64,000 bases of DNA from Bog-473 sp963807675 (GTDB lineage: Bacteria > Actinomycetota > Acidimicrobiia > Acidimicrobiales > RAAP-2): contig CAWECP010000002.1 of the NCBI GenBank assembly GCA_963807675.1, positions 744,001 to 808,000 of the forward strand, in the 5' to 3' direction. Shown piece by piece: positions 8,124 through 18,093 of this stretch. The notes under the pieces were generated by a model. The model was not told the DNA's origin, ran no database searches, and worked only from the letters and a program-made list of their open reading frames with translations. A program made the translations under genes and the position numbers. Position 1 is the stretch's first letter; the number at the start of each line of letters is the position of its first letter.

Positions 8124-9611
8124 TCAATCGGGAATGGGCCTCAGGGCGTCAAGAAGTTCGTCGAGAGATACGATCGCGACACCGATGGCGGAGTCGCCGA
8201 TTCCGTAGGGAACGGCCAGGCTGCCCGCATGGAGGAGGGCGCCGCAGGAGTAGACGACATTTGGCACATAGCCATCCTGCTCATCGGGAGCGGGGCTCAG
8301 AAGCGGCTCACGAAGTTGGCCAATGACGTGAGTGGGGTTCTCGAGGTCGAGCAAAATGGCGCCGATGCTGTAAGTGCGCATGGGTCCGACCCCATGAGTC
8401 AGCACCAACCAGCCTGCTTCGGTTTCGATGGGCGACCCGCAGTTGCCGAGTTGAACGACTTCCCATGCCCTCGTTGGCGCCTGGCATGGGAGCCCTTGTT
8501 CCCAGCGACGCGCGTTCTCCGAGTAGGCGATGGTATTGGACTCCCGATCACTTCGAGAGAGGGCTGCGAAACGGCCGTCGATCCTGCGGGGGAAAAGAGC
8601 GAGGCCCTTGTTGGCAGCCGAAGCTCCCACGATCGGAGAGGAGGTGAAGCTCAAGAAATCCTCTGTTTCGAGTAGTTGCTGACCGATGTCGCTCCCGTCG
8701 TAGGCCGTGTAGGAGGCGAAGTAAGTGGCGTCGCCATCGTCTTCGATGAATCGCACGAACCGGGCGTCTTCCATGCCCTTGGACTCGGCACTCATGGCCG
8801 GCAAAAGCACATGCTCGCTTAGCGGTGCGCCGTCCTCGAATCGGACGCTGTAGCTCCGTTCGGCGATCCTGCGCATGAGACTGACGGTCCTCTTTGCCTG
8901 TTTTCGGGTGGCAACGTGATCTTCGAGAATGCGGAGCCGTCCCTCCAACTCAGCTTCGGTGAACGTAGGTCCGAGGTGACCCAGCACAGAGTCAGCGTCA
9001 TCTCCGCCTCCACGGAGCCGACGGAGCTCGCCTTTGAATACCTCAGCCTCGAGCGTCGACATATCGCGACGTCCAGTGGAGGCAAAGGTCGGAGCGGGAT
9101 CGAAGTTCACGTCGCCCGAACCAGCGATCGTCCCCGTCCGGAAGCCGATTGAGGAGCAATGGCCCTCGCCGATTGCCCGTACGCTCATGACGAACCGCAG
9201 ACCGCCGGGGACGGCTCCAGTCTGATCAGGGTGCATGACCATGCTCGGATTGCAAAGTGCGGCACCCTCAATGGCATACTCGCTCGTGAAGGTCGCACCG
9301 AGCAGCAAACGGCGGCTCGGCGACAGTTGGGGTTCCGGATCGAGGCGATCCGAGAGCTCATCGGCGTGCCGCAAGAAGGTGTCGATCAGGCCGTGATGTC
9401 GACCCTCGAACCGGGCGACCACATCGTCGTAGCTCCGCTGAACCTCATCGTCCGACAGTGCCAAGACGCGCTGCAAGACCGTATTGGATCGCGACTCTTG
9501 TTGGTCGAAGCCTTCGTGTCCCGGCACGAAGAGGCGGGTCACCACTCGCGACCTGTCAGCGGGAATGTGGACCGAGCTGCGACGGGCGAGGCTCGATCCT
9601 TGCACAATCAT
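8124..9611 (-). CDS. GH130-family glycosidase/phosphorylase
   Basis: Five-bladed beta-propeller enzyme of glycoside hydrolase family 130, which phosphorolyses or hydrolyses beta-mannosides. Visible family features: SKGMEDARFVRF, repeated blade strands such as ATYFASYTAYDG, NKGLALFPRRIDGRFAALSRSD with the phosphate/sugar-binding basic residues, GWLVLTHGVGPMRTYSIGAILLDL, and a C-terminal VVYSCGALLHAGSLAVPYGIGDSAIGVA. At about 496 residues it is longer than typical GH130 (about 330) because of a roughly 150-residue N-terminal helical part. The start at 9611 forms ATGA with the toroid gene stop. Genes around it encode GT4 enzymes, so recycling or trimming of the glycan they build is a fair inference; exact linkage is unknown. 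Confidence 0.82.
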   Translation of the reverse strand: MIVQGSSLARRSSVHIPADRSRVVTRLFVPGHEGFDQQESRSNTVLQRVLALSDDEVQRSYDDVVARFEGRHHGLIDTFLRHADELSDRLDPEPQLSPSRRLLLGATFTSEYAIEGAALCNPSMVMHPDQTGAVPGGLRFVMSVRAIGEGHCSSIGFRTGTIAGSGDVNFDPAPTFASTGRRDMSTLEAEVFKGELRRLRGGGDDADSVLGHLGPTFTEAELEGRLRILEDHVATRKQAKRTVSLMRRIAERSYSVRFEDGAPLSEHVLLPAMSAESKGMEDARFVRFIEDDGDATYFASYTAYDGSDIGQQLLETEDFLSFTSSPIVGASAANKGLALFPRRIDGRFAALSRSDRESNTIAYSENARRWEQGLPCQAPTRAWEVVQLGNCGSPIETEAGWLVLTHGVGPMRTYSIGAILLDLENPTHVIGQLREPLLSPAPDEQDGYVPNVVYSCGALLHAGSLAVPYGIGDSAIGVAIVSLDELLDALRPIPD

Positions 9612-10636
9612 TGCAAGACGCTTCGAGAAGACCGTGCGTGCTGCATGGTCGAGATGAGGGCGAGCGTCGACTCGGTGCCCTGGTTGCGATTGGCTCCGCC
9701 TCTTTCCAGGCCGTCGAAGGCTCCGCCGGTGTCGGGATCCCACATGACGATCCCCTCGTCATTGTCACCGAGGAACCAATCTGCGGCTGCAGTGATCCCG
9801 TCCATCCACGGTCCGTCGCCGTCAACACTCTGCGCGCGTGCACATGCATCGGCGAGTGCCGCTACCTCAATGGGCTGTTGGTCGAATCCCGGACCACGAT
9901 CATCGGGGCCACTGCCTCCGACGGGGGTGACGGAGAGATGGCCGTGCCGGGTCTCGCGAGCCAGCAGCCACTTCAAGAGGTCCAGCCCGCTCCGCAGGAG
10001 GGCGGGACGCTCGAGCACACAGCCGGCCGCAATCATGGCTTCGGGGATGGTTGCGTTGGCGTAGGTGAGGCGCTGCTCGGGCCAGGGCCATCGGGCATGT
10101 TGGCTGGGTCCGTTCATCGAATCAGCGGCGTCGGACAAAAGGGTGCGGGCCGCCGCGTTGTCGGGATCGACGCTGAGCATCTCGGATGCGCCGAGCGCCG
10201 CGAAGGCCATCGCCCTCGGCCAGGGTGAGCGCTGTCTCAGGGCTCGTTGGAGCCCCATAGTGGACAGGTAGCGGACCAAGCGGTCGTTGCTGCGAGAGGC
10301 GGCGGTGCCCAGTCCCCAGATGGTCCTGCCCCAGCAGTCGTCGAGTGCCGGCAGGTCTTGCCAAGCCCCGCCCGGGTCCATTCGATTTCGGCACTTGCCC
10401 TGGGAGTCCAGGGCGTCCTGAAGAAATCGCAAGCTGAGCATCGCGAGGTTGCGCATCGCCAATGCATGGTGTGGTTCACGAGTGGCGACGACAAGTACGC
10501 GTGCCATGTCGTCACTGCAGTAGCCGTGTTCGGGTCTGGGCTCGCTGAAAAGGGCATGCTCGAAGGTGCCGCGCTCGTCGGTCATGGCGATGAGGTGCGC
10601 GAAGTTCGGCTCGAGATACGGCAGTGGAGCGTTCAC
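9608..10636 (-). CDS. alpha/alpha-toroid protein of glycan operon (function unknown)
   Basis: About 342 residues, mostly alpha-helical, with repeated aromatic-rich helix pairs (DDCWGRTIWGLGTA, MAFAALGASEML, TYANATIPEAMIAAG, IEVAALADACARA) that suggest a six-hairpin toroid as in many glycan-active enzymes. Conserved-looking acidic and aromatic spots include EHGYCSDDMARVL near the N-terminus and WDPDTGGAFDGL near the C-terminus. Such proteins are found beside GT4 and GH130 genes and are often annotated loosely as glycosyltransferases; I see no GT fold. The start is the GTG at 10636 overlapping the upstream GT4 stop (GTGA); the end overlaps GH130 (ATGA). Coupled translation implies one complex or pathway. 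Confidence 0.7.
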   Translation of the reverse strand: MNAPLPYLEPNFAHLIAMTDERGTFEHALFSEPRPEHGYCSDDMARVLVVATREPHHALAMRNLAMLSLRFLQDALDSQGKCRNRMDPGGAWQDLPALDDCWGRTIWGLGTAASRSNDRLVRYLSTMGLQRALRQRSPWPRAMAFAALGASEMLSVDPDNAAARTLLSDAADSMNGPSQHARWPWPEQRLTYANATIPEAMIAAGCVLERPALLRSGLDLLKWLLARETRHGHLSVTPVGGSGPDDRGPGFDQQPIEVAALADACARAQSVDGDGPWMDGITAAADWFLGDNDEGIVMWDPDTGGAFDGLERGGANRNQGTESTLALISTMQHARSSRSVLQ

Positions 10637-11799
10637 ACCAGTGCCATCCGTTCCGCCAAGAGACGATCCGCCAGGTGCAGATATTGGCTGGCTACCACGG
10701 ACCATCCGAGGCCCGGCGCGAGGCGGGAGGCTTCCGCGGCCATGTTGGCGGCCAGCTCGGGCTTGGTGAGGACACTCCTCAGGGCGCGCCCCATGGCCTC
10801 AGGGTCATCGTGGTCGACCACGAGCCCGGCGCCGCTCGAGAGCAGCTCAACGGCGTGCGGAAATGCCGTCGCCACCACCGGTCGTCCGGCCGCAATGGCG
10901 TCAACGAGGACGCCGGACGTCACCTGGTCCTTGGAGTCATAGGGCAGGACGACCACCTTGCTGGACTGGATCAACGCCGTGAGCGATGCCACATCGCGAT
11001 AGTCGGCGTCGAAGACCACGGACGAGGAGATGCCGTGCCGCTTCACTTGCTCAATCCGGGCTCGACGGTAGGACTCTCCGTGCGTCGCCAGAACCTTGGG
11101 GTGGGTCTGGCCGGCCACCAGATAGCGCGGCCGCATTGGGAGGTCCTGCAACGTTCGCATGGCCTCAATGGCGCGTTCGATCCCCTTGCCCGGTCCGATG
11201 AGCCCCCAGGTCAGTATGACGGGCCGGCCTCCACGATCGGGGACCATACGTGCGTCAGGAATGGCAGCGCCGTGGGCGATGGTGGCCACCTTCGTCGCGT
11301 CGACGTCAAAGCCATCGCACAGCCGGACTCGGGCGGCCTCCGTCATGACCACCACCTGGTCGGCCAGCGCGGCGACATCGTTCAGGACGGAGCGCTGATG
11401 TGGTGTCGGATCAGCGAGGATTGTGTGAGCGATCACAATCGAGGGGACGTGGAGACCACCGAGGATCTCGAGCACCTCGTCGCCATCGGCGCCTCCGTAG
11501 AGGCCGTACTCGTGCTGCACCACCGCCACGTCGAACTGGTTCAGCAAGCAAGAACTGGCGACCAGGGAGCGCCGCGATCCGTTGACCAGCTTCCCAGCGA
11601 CCCAATCACTCGGTGACGCCTGTCCGTCGGTGTCAACGACCCGGACCACGCCGACCTGCGTGTCGTGTGCTGCCAATCCGGTCGCCAGTGCCGCGCTGAA
11701 CGTGGCCAGACCGCACGCTGTCGGAGGGAAGGAGCTGAGAATGCCGAACGAGCGAGCGCGACCATCGAGGCCTTCAATGGGCAAATTCGGGACGCGCAC
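10633..11799 (-). CDS. GT4-family glycosyltransferase
   Basis: First gene of the five-gene glycan operon, 388 residues, GT-B fold. It starts with the acceptor-domain strand FGILSSFPPTACGLATFSAALATGL and has VVQHEYGLYGG, the linker ILTWGLIGPGKGIERAIEAM, and donor-site VLPYDSKDQVTSGVLVDAIAAGRPVVAT with a late GAGLVVDHDDPEAM. The classical EPFG is replaced by the DQVTSG-type variant seen in mannosyltransferase-like GT4s associated with GH130. No signal peptide, so cytoplasmic or membrane-associated. The 277-base region upstream (11800-12076) must hold its promoter and that of the divergent ABC importer; no clear boxes were recognised there. Confidence 0.85.
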   Translation of the reverse strand: MRVPNLPIEGLDGRARSFGILSSFPPTACGLATFSAALATGLAAHDTQVGVVRVVDTDGQASPSDWVAGKLVNGSRRSLVASSCLLNQFDVAVVQHEYGLYGGADGDEVLEILGGLHVPSIVIAHTILADPTPHQRSVLNDVAALADQVVVMTEAARVRLCDGFDVDATKVATIAHGAAIPDARMVPDRGGRPVILTWGLIGPGKGIERAIEAMRTLQDLPMRPRYLVAGQTHPKVLATHGESYRRARIEQVKRHGISSSVVFDADYRDVASLTALIQSSKVVVLPYDSKDQVTSGVLVDAIAAGRPVVATAFPHAVELLSSGAGLVVDHDDPEAMGRALRSVLTKPELAANMAAEASRLAPGLGWSVVASQYLHLADRLLAERMALV

Positions 11800-12076
11800 G
11801 CATGCTCCTCAATGAGGCTCGGTCGAGGCGTCGAACCTGCACGGGGCGACGCCGGCCGACATGGCCGTCCTGCCCAAGCGAAGCGACTCTCCCAAGGGGA
11901 CGAGGGCCTCAGCCTACCGCAAACGACCTGCGCGCTGTCCGGCATCGTCTGCCCCGCGTCGATATAGTCGCAACGTCCATTCGGTATGTCGGTGGTTGGC
12001 GCAGTCCCCCCACCGTCATGGCCGGCCGCGTCGTTCGGACCAGCAGTGGTCGCGTTGGCGTAGGGGGGAGACACAG

Positions 12077-13715
12077 GTGAACAAGAACGAGAAGTCACCG
12101 CTGGGTGCCATTGGGATGGCTCCGCCGCCGGCCCGAAGGGGCCGTCGAACTCTCAGGGGACGCGGGCCTCGGCTCAGGGTTGCGGTGGCCGGCACCATCG
12201 CGACGGGCATGCTGATCCCTCTGGCCGTGACCGCCGGCGGTTCGTCCGCCGGAGGGGCATCGTCCGGCATCAACCCGAATGGCGTCCTGAAGTACGGCTT
12301 CGACCTCAACAACGAGTTCGCCAACGACTTCGACCCGGGCACCGAGCAGAACGACTGCTCCTACACGGTGTACCAGAACATCTTCGAATCGGTCACCGCG
12401 CCGGACAACAACACCAGCATCGCCCCAGGCGTGGCCGAGAGCTGGACGATCGACAACCCCTCGATGGTGACGCTGCACATCCGGCCGAACATGGTGTTCT
12501 CGAACGGTGACCCGGTCACCGCCACCGACGTGGAATTGAGCCTCGAGCACACCAAGAAGAGCCCGCTGCGCTCCTCGCTCAGCGCCATCCAGACGATGAC
12601 GGTGGTGAGCCCCACCACCCTCGTCGTCAACCTCAACCGTCCGACCGCCGGTGACTTCATGTGGGCCATGACCTACATCGACGGCTCCGTGATGGACCCC
12701 TCATCCATCGGGTCCACGCTGCACCCGATCGGGGCCGGGCCCTTCATGTTGAAGAGCTACTCGCAAGGATCTTCTCTCGACCTCGTGAAGAACCCAAAGT
12801 TCTTCGACTCGGCGGCCTACCCCCTCGGCGGCGTGGACTTCATCGAGGTGCAGTCGGGTCCCCCGTCGGTGAGCGCCCTCACCTCTGGCGCGGTGGACTA
12901 CATCCAGCTCGAGCCCGAGGACTACCCCGCCGTGAAGAACGATCCCAACATCGGCATCGCCACGACGCAGTCCCTGGACTACATGGTGCTGCAGATGCGG
13001 GAGAACACGGCCCCGTTCGACAACCCGAAGGTCCGCGCCGCGCTCGGAATATGCGGTGGACCGACCGGCGATCAACAAGGTGGTGTTCGACGGCCTGGGT
13101 GAGCCCGCCTTCCAACCCTTCCCCACGTCGTCACCCGGCTACAACAAGCAGATCGGGAATTCGTACAGCTACCAGCCGTCGAAAGCCAAGGCCATGCTGG
13201 TCGCCGCCGGCTACCCCCACGGCGTGAGCTTCAAGTTCATGGTCCCCGGCGGCGACGCCACCTTCGACCGGGCCGCGACCATCCTGGAGGCCAACATGGC
13301 GGCGGCGGGCTTCAACGCCAACATCCAGGAGGTCCCCCCGGCCGACATCCTCCAGGACGTCTACATCAACAAGACGGGCAACATGCTTCTGAGCGACGAC
13401 CTGACCAACGGGCCGGACATCTCGAACAACTTCGAGTCCGAGTACGAGCCCTCGGGCTTCGGCGCCCAGGAGCTGGGCTCGGTCAATCAGACGATGTCGA
13501 ACCTCACCATTGCGGCCAATGCGTCGCTCAGCCCCAGCGTGCAAGGACCACCCATGAAGCAAGCAGACAAGCTCGTCATGACCCAGGGCCTCGAGGTGCC
13601 GATCGAGTTCATCCCCTCGATCGTCGCCTACAACAAGAATGTCGTCGGCGGCCACGTCGTGGCCCCTATCGGGAACTGCCGCTCGGACCTCGCGGGCATC
13701 TACATCAAGAAGTGA
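12077..13715 (+). CDS. ABC substrate-binding protein, family 5 (DppA/OppA), frameshifted near 13046
   Basis: Extracytoplasmic solute-binding protein of the peptide/nickel family. GTG start preceded by GGGGGGAG. A basic N-terminus (RRGRRTLRGRGPRLRV) and a hydrophobic stretch at about residues 36-50 form a secretion signal, but no lipobox Cys is evident, which is odd for an actinobacterial binding protein. Family landmarks: NDFDPGTEQNDCSYTVYQNIFE, AESWTIDNPSMVTLHIRPN, and HPIGAGPFMLKSY. The frame is lost at about 13046, where one extra G separates VRAAL from EYAVDRPAINKVVFDG; the second half continues in another frame to 13715. First gene of the importer operon. Confidence 0.85.
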
Positions 13716-13729
13716 GCTGACGGGCCGCG

Positions 13730-14704
13730 ATGGCGTCCGGTGGGGGTGGCTCCCTTCTGTCGTTCATCACCAGGCGCCTGATCATCACCATCCCGCTGCT
13801 CCTGCTGATCTCCTTCGCCGTCTTCAGCCTGGTCTTCCTGCTGCCCGGCGACCCAGCGGTCGCCATGGCCGGGGGGAGCAAGGCCAACCTCGGCGAGATC
13901 GCCAGGATCCGCCAACAGCTCCACCTCAACCAGCCGTTCTGGAAGCAATACCTCGAGTGGCTCAACCAGGTGCTCCACGGCAATCTCGGCAATTCGATCT
14001 TCAAGCCCAACACCTCCGTGACCTCGGAGCTCGCGTTGCGCCTCCCCGTCACCCTGAGCATCGCCGTGGGCGCCATGGTCTTCTCCGTCATCTTCGGGAT
14101 CCCCGCGGGCATCCTGTCGGGGGTCCGTCAGGGGACCCTGCGGGACCGCACGGTGACCGTCGGCAGCAGTCTCGGCGTGGCCATCCCCGACTTCTGGTTG
14201 GCCATCATGCTCGTGACGATTTTCGCCGTCGACTTCCACCTCCTCCCGGCACTGGGCTATACGCCCTTCACCCAGTCCCCGGCCGAGTGGGCCGAGGACC
14301 TCTTCTTACCGTGGCTGGCGCTCGGCCTCGGCGGAGCGGCCGTGATCGCCCGCCAGGTGCGCGGTGCGATGATCGACACCCTCGATCAGGACTACATGCG
14401 GACGGCCCTGGCCAAGGGTCTCGGTCCGCGTGCCGTCATCGGTAAACACGCCCTCAAGAACGCGCTCAGCCCGGCGGTCACGGTCATCGGGATCTCGTTC
14501 GGGTACCTGCTCGGGGGCACGGTCATCATCGAGCAGATCTTCTCGCTGCCGGGCATCGGGACCTACGTGCTCGAGGCCATCTCCGTGAAGGACCTGCCGC
14601 CCATTCAAGGGGTGGTCCTCGTCACTGCGGTGGCCTTCGTCCTGATCAATCTGGTGGTCGACATCATCTACGGCTTCTTGAACCCGAAGGTCCGCCTGGG
14701 ATGA
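13730..14704 (+). CDS. ABC transporter permease, DppB/OppB type
   Basis: Inner-membrane subunit of the peptide-type importer, 324 residues. TM1 lies at about 17-38 and ends in the hallmark LPGDPAV. The family-specific helical region (HLNQPFWKQYLEWL) follows, then five further hydrophobic segments. The cytoplasmic EAA loop (about residues 222-250, RTALAKGLGPRAVIGKHALK) contacts the ATPase. Starts 14 bases after the binding-protein gene and overlaps the next gene by four bases (ATGA), so it is coupled to the fused permease-ATPase. It should pair as a heterodimer with the DppC-like first domain of the downstream protein. Confidence 0.92.
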   Translation: MASGGGGSLLSFITRRLIITIPLLLLISFAVFSLVFLLPGDPAVAMAGGSKANLGEIARIRQQLHLNQPFWKQYLEWLNQVLHGNLGNSIFKPNTSVTSELALRLPVTLSIAVGAMVFSVIFGIPAGILSGVRQGTLRDRTVTVGSSLGVAIPDFWLAIMLVTIFAVDFHLLPALGYTPFTQSPAEWAEDLFLPWLALGLGGAAVIARQVRGAMIDTLDQDYMRTALAKGLGPRAVIGKHALKNALSPAVTVIGISFGYLLGGTVIIEQIFSLPGIGTYVLEAISVKDLPPIQGVVLVTAVAFVLINLVVDIIYGFLNPKVRLG

Positions 14705-17700
14705 GCCTGGCCCTGCCCCCCGAACGCGAGGATCCCTTCGTCGGTCTGGCCGAGCCTCCACCGCCGATCGACGAGGCGGCGGAGATCGCCGAGGTGGGCC
14801 GCAAGCGAGCCAGCTTCTGGCACCGCTTCCTAAGGGAGCCGTTCGCGATGGGGGGTCTCATCTTCCTCCTCGTCGTGATCGTTGCGGCGATCTTCGCCCC
14901 GCTCATCGCCCCCTACGGCCCCAACGCCCAGAACCTCAACCTGATCAACGCCGGCCCTTCGCTCGCCCATTGGTTCGGCACCGACGACCTCGGCCGGGAC
15001 ATCTTGAGCCGCCTCATCTGGGGTGGTCGGACGTCGCTGCGGGCGACGTTTGAGATCGTGGCCGTCGCTGCGGTGATCGCCATACCCCTCGGGCTCATTG
15101 CCGGGTTCTTCCGGGGGGCGGTGGACAGCGTGATCATGCGCCTCATGGATGCCATGTTCTCCTTCCCTCCTCTTATCCTCGCCCTGACGGTCGCCGCGCT
15201 CCTGGGTGCCAGTGTCAACGACACGGCGCTGGCCATCGGCATCGTGTTCGTGCCGGGCTTTGTCCGCCTGATCCGGGGACAGGTCATCGCGGTGCGCGAG
15301 GAGAACTTCATTGAGTCGGCCCGCTCGCTCGGCGCCACGTCTCCGCGCCTGATCCGCAAGCACATTGTGCCGAACGTCGCCTCGCCCGTGATCATTCAGG
15401 TGGCCCTGGCCCTCGGCTTCGCCCTCTTGGTCGAGGCTGGCCTCAGCTACCTCGGCATCGGCGAACAGCCACCCACGCCCAGCTGGGGCGGCATGCTCCA
15501 GGAAGGATTCAATTTCATCGACTCGGCCCCCTGGGCCCTCATTTTCCCAGGCCTCCTCATCATGTTCACCGTGCTCTCGTTCAACTGGGTGGCCGACGGG
15601 CTGCGCGACTCGCTCGGTCGTGAGCGGCCCAAGGCGAGCGCGACCTCGACGGGGGAGGAACCGACTTCGCGGCTGGGCCGCTTGTTCGGCCGGGGCCCGG
15701 ACCCGAGCGCACCTCCCATCCCCGCTCCGGTCCAGGAGACGCCGCTGCTGTCAGTCGTGGACCTGCGGATCGAGTTCCTGACCAACGGAGAGTGGCTGCC
15801 GGTGATGGAAGAGGCCACGTTCTCCGTTTCGCGGGGCCAGACCCTCGGTCTGGTGGGGGAGAGCGGGTCGGGCAAGACGGTCTCGGCGCTGGCCGTGATG
15901 GGCCTCCTGCCCCCGAAGGTCTCGAGGGTCTCGGGATCGGCTCGTTTCGAGGGTCGCGACCTCATGCGCCTCAGCCCGGGCGAGCTGCGTCAGATCCGCG
16001 GCAACGACATCTCCATGATCTTCCAGGAGCCGATGACCAGCCTGAACCCGGCGTTCACCGTGGGGAACCAGGTGGCCGAGCAGGTGCGGACGCATCGACA
16101 CCTCAGTCGGGACGAGTCCTGGAAGATCGCCGTCGAGATGCTCGACCGCGTGGAGATCCCCGACGCCAAGAGCCGGGCCAAGGACTATCCCCACGCATTC
16201 TCGGGCGGCATGCGCCAGCGGGTCATGATCGCCATGGCCCTGTCCTGCTCGCCCAAGCTGTTGATCGCCGACGAGCCGACGACCGCCCTCGACGTCACCA
16301 CCCAGGCCCAGATCGTCGAGCTCCTCCACAACCTGCAGCGTGAGGAGGAGATGGCCATGATCTTCGTCACCCACGACCTCGGCGTGATTGCCGACGTGGC
16401 CGACGACGTCGTGGTGATGTACGCCGGCCAGATCGTCGAGCACGCCGAGGTGTACGACCTGTTCGCCCGGCCCCGGCACCCCTACACCGAGGCCCTCTTG
16501 TCGTCCATACCCCAGCTCACCCCACCCGGCGAGCACCTCCACGCCATCCCGGGCATGGTGCCCCGGCCGGACCAGTTCGCCGCAGGCTGTCGCTTCTCCC
16601 CCCGATGCCCCTACGCCATCGTGCGTTGCGCGACCCCACCGGTGGTCCTTCGTCCCCCCCTGCGGGCCGAGCTCGACCGTCTCACCGTCGACGCCCCGAC
16701 CGGCGATGGTCCCCGTGTCGAAGGACGGGAGGCTGACGCTCCCGCGCCCGACGTGCCTGGTGGCGACGGGCCCGGCGGCCAGGGCCAGGGTGCCGACGGG
16801 CACGTCGTGGTCCCGGCCGAGCCGATGCGCGGCCAGGCAAAGACTGCGCTCGCCCGCTGCGTGCGCCAGGACGAGCTCACCCTGGCCGGTACCCGGCTGG
16901 ATGCGCTGGACCAGTCCTTCGCCGGCGAAGCCGCGGCCGCGGTCACTGGGCAGCCACTCCTCGAACTCGTCGAGCTCTCCAAGCAGTTCCCGGTCCGTAC
17001 CGGCTTCTTGCGGAGGGTGACCGGCCGGGTCACCGCGGTCGACGGCGTCGACCTCAGCTTGCGGGCGGGCACCACATTGGGCCTCGTCGGGGAAAGCGGT
17101 TCGGGTAAGTCCACCCTGGCCCGTCTCGTCCTACGCCTCATCGACCCGACCGGCGGCTCGATCGTGCTCGACGGCCAGGACATCACCACCCTCACCGGCC
17201 CGCCCCTCCGGCGCAGCCGCCTGGCCATGCAGATGATCTTCCAGGACCCCTACTCCTCGCTCGACCCCCACCAGAACATCGCCGAGATCGTGGGTGAGCC
17301 CCTCCAGATCCACACCAAGCTCTCGGCCAAGGAGCGCGAACGGCGCGTGATCGAGCTGCTGGGTCAAGTGGGCATCGGGCAGCACGTGCTCGGGCGCCAG
17401 CCCCACGAGTTCTCGGGCGGGCAACGCCAACGCATCGCCATCGCCCGGGCGCTGGCCCTCGAGCCGAAGCTCCTCGTCTGCGACGAGCCGGTCAGCGCCC
17501 TCGACGTGTCCACCCAGTCTCAGGTCATCAATCTCCTGAGCGAATTGCAGTCCCGGCTGCAGCTGGCCTACCTGTTCATCGCCCACGACCTGTCGGTGGT
17601 GCGGCACCTGAGCGACCGCATCGCCGTCATGTACCTGGGCAAGATCGTGGAGGAGGGTACGGCCGACGACGTGTACCTGCGACCCACCCACCCTTACACC

Positions 17701-17970
17701 GCGGCCCTCCTGTCGGCCATCCCCGTCCCGGATCCTCAACGGCAACAGTCCCGCGAGCGCATCGTGCTGACGGGCGAGGTCGGGACACTCCTCGACGCAA
17801 CCACCGGCTGCCGGTTCCGGCAACGATGCCCCTTTGCCATGGACGTGTGTGCCCGGGTGGACCCCGAGCCTTTCACGACCGCTGCCGGCACGGTCGTCCG
17901 CTGCCACCTGCACACCGAGGGCCCGGCACTGGCCGGGGCCACCGTCGCCGGCCTGCGCTCCTTGGTCTGA
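14701..17970 (+). CDS. triple fusion: DppC-type permease + DppD-type ATPase + DppF-type ATPase
   Basis: One 1089-residue frame carries the rest of a peptide-type ABC importer. Residues about 45-305: DppC-like permease with FGTDDLGRDILSR and EAA loop ESARSLGATSPRLIRKHI. Residues about 348-650: first ATPase with Walker A GESGSGKT (386-393), signature SGGMRQR (501-507), Walker B LLIADEP and the C-terminal oligopeptide motif with CRFSPRCPYA. Residues about 660-750: linker rich in Gly, Asp and Pro. Residues about 752-1060: second ATPase with GESGSGKS (797-804), SGGQRQR (905-911), LLVCDEP and a second CRFRQRCPFA. All ATPase motifs look intact. Fixed 1:1:1 stoichiometry with DppB follows. The frame has no internal stop and no obvious indel at the domain borders. 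Confidence 0.93.
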   Translation: MSLALPPEREDPFVGLAEPPPPIDEAAEIAEVGRKRASFWHRFLREPFAMGGLIFLLVVIVAAIFAPLIAPYGPNAQNLNLINAGPSLAHWFGTDDLGRDILSRLIWGGRTSLRATFEIVAVAAVIAIPLGLIAGFFRGAVDSVIMRLMDAMFSFPPLILALTVAALLGASVNDTALAIGIVFVPGFVRLIRGQVIAVREENFIESARSLGATSPRLIRKHIVPNVASPVIIQVALALGFALLVEAGLSYLGIGEQPPTPSWGGMLQEGFNFIDSAPWALIFPGLLIMFTVLSFNWVADGLRDSLGRERPKASATSTGEEPTSRLGRLFGRGPDPSAPPIPAPVQETPLLSVVDLRIEFLTNGEWLPVMEEATFSVSRGQTLGLVGESGSGKTVSALAVMGLLPPKVSRVSGSARFEGRDLMRLSPGELRQIRGNDISMIFQEPMTSLNPAFTVGNQVAEQVRTHRHLSRDESWKIAVEMLDRVEIPDAKSRAKDYPHAFSGGMRQRVMIAMALSCSPKLLIADEPTTALDVTTQAQIVELLHNLQREEEMAMIFVTHDLGVIADVADDVVVMYAGQIVEHAEVYDLFARPRHPYTEALLSSIPQLTPPGEHLHAIPGMVPRPDQFAAGCRFSPRCPYAIVRCATPPVVLRPPLRAELDRLTVDAPTGDGPRVEGREADAPAPDVPGGDGPGGQGQGADGHVVVPAEPMRGQAKTALARCVRQDELTLAGTRLDALDQSFAGEAAAAVTGQPLLELVELSKQFPVRTGFLRRVTGRVTAVDGVDLSLRAGTTLGLVGESGSGKSTLARLVLRLIDPTGGSIVLDGQDITTLTGPPLRRSRLAMQMIFQDPYSSLDPHQNIAEIVGEPLQIHTKLSAKERERRVIELLGQVGIGQHVLGRQPHEFSGGQRQRIAIARALALEPKLLVCDEPVSALDVSTQSQVINLLSELQSRLQLAYLFIAHDLSVVRHLSDRIAVMYLGKIVEEGTADDVYLRPTHPYTAALLSAIPVPDPQRQQSRERIVLTGEVGTLLDATTGCRFRQRCPFAMDVCARVDPEPFTTAAGTVVRCHLHTEGPALAGATVAGLRSLV

Positions 17971-18093
17971 CGTCGGTTCCGGCGGCGACCTTCGCCGGGG
18001 CTCCGCCCCGCTTCCCGAGATGCGTCCGTCGATCGTGGGCGAAGCGATTTCGGATCTGAGCCACCCAAGGAATGGTGGTCGAGACGAAGGACG

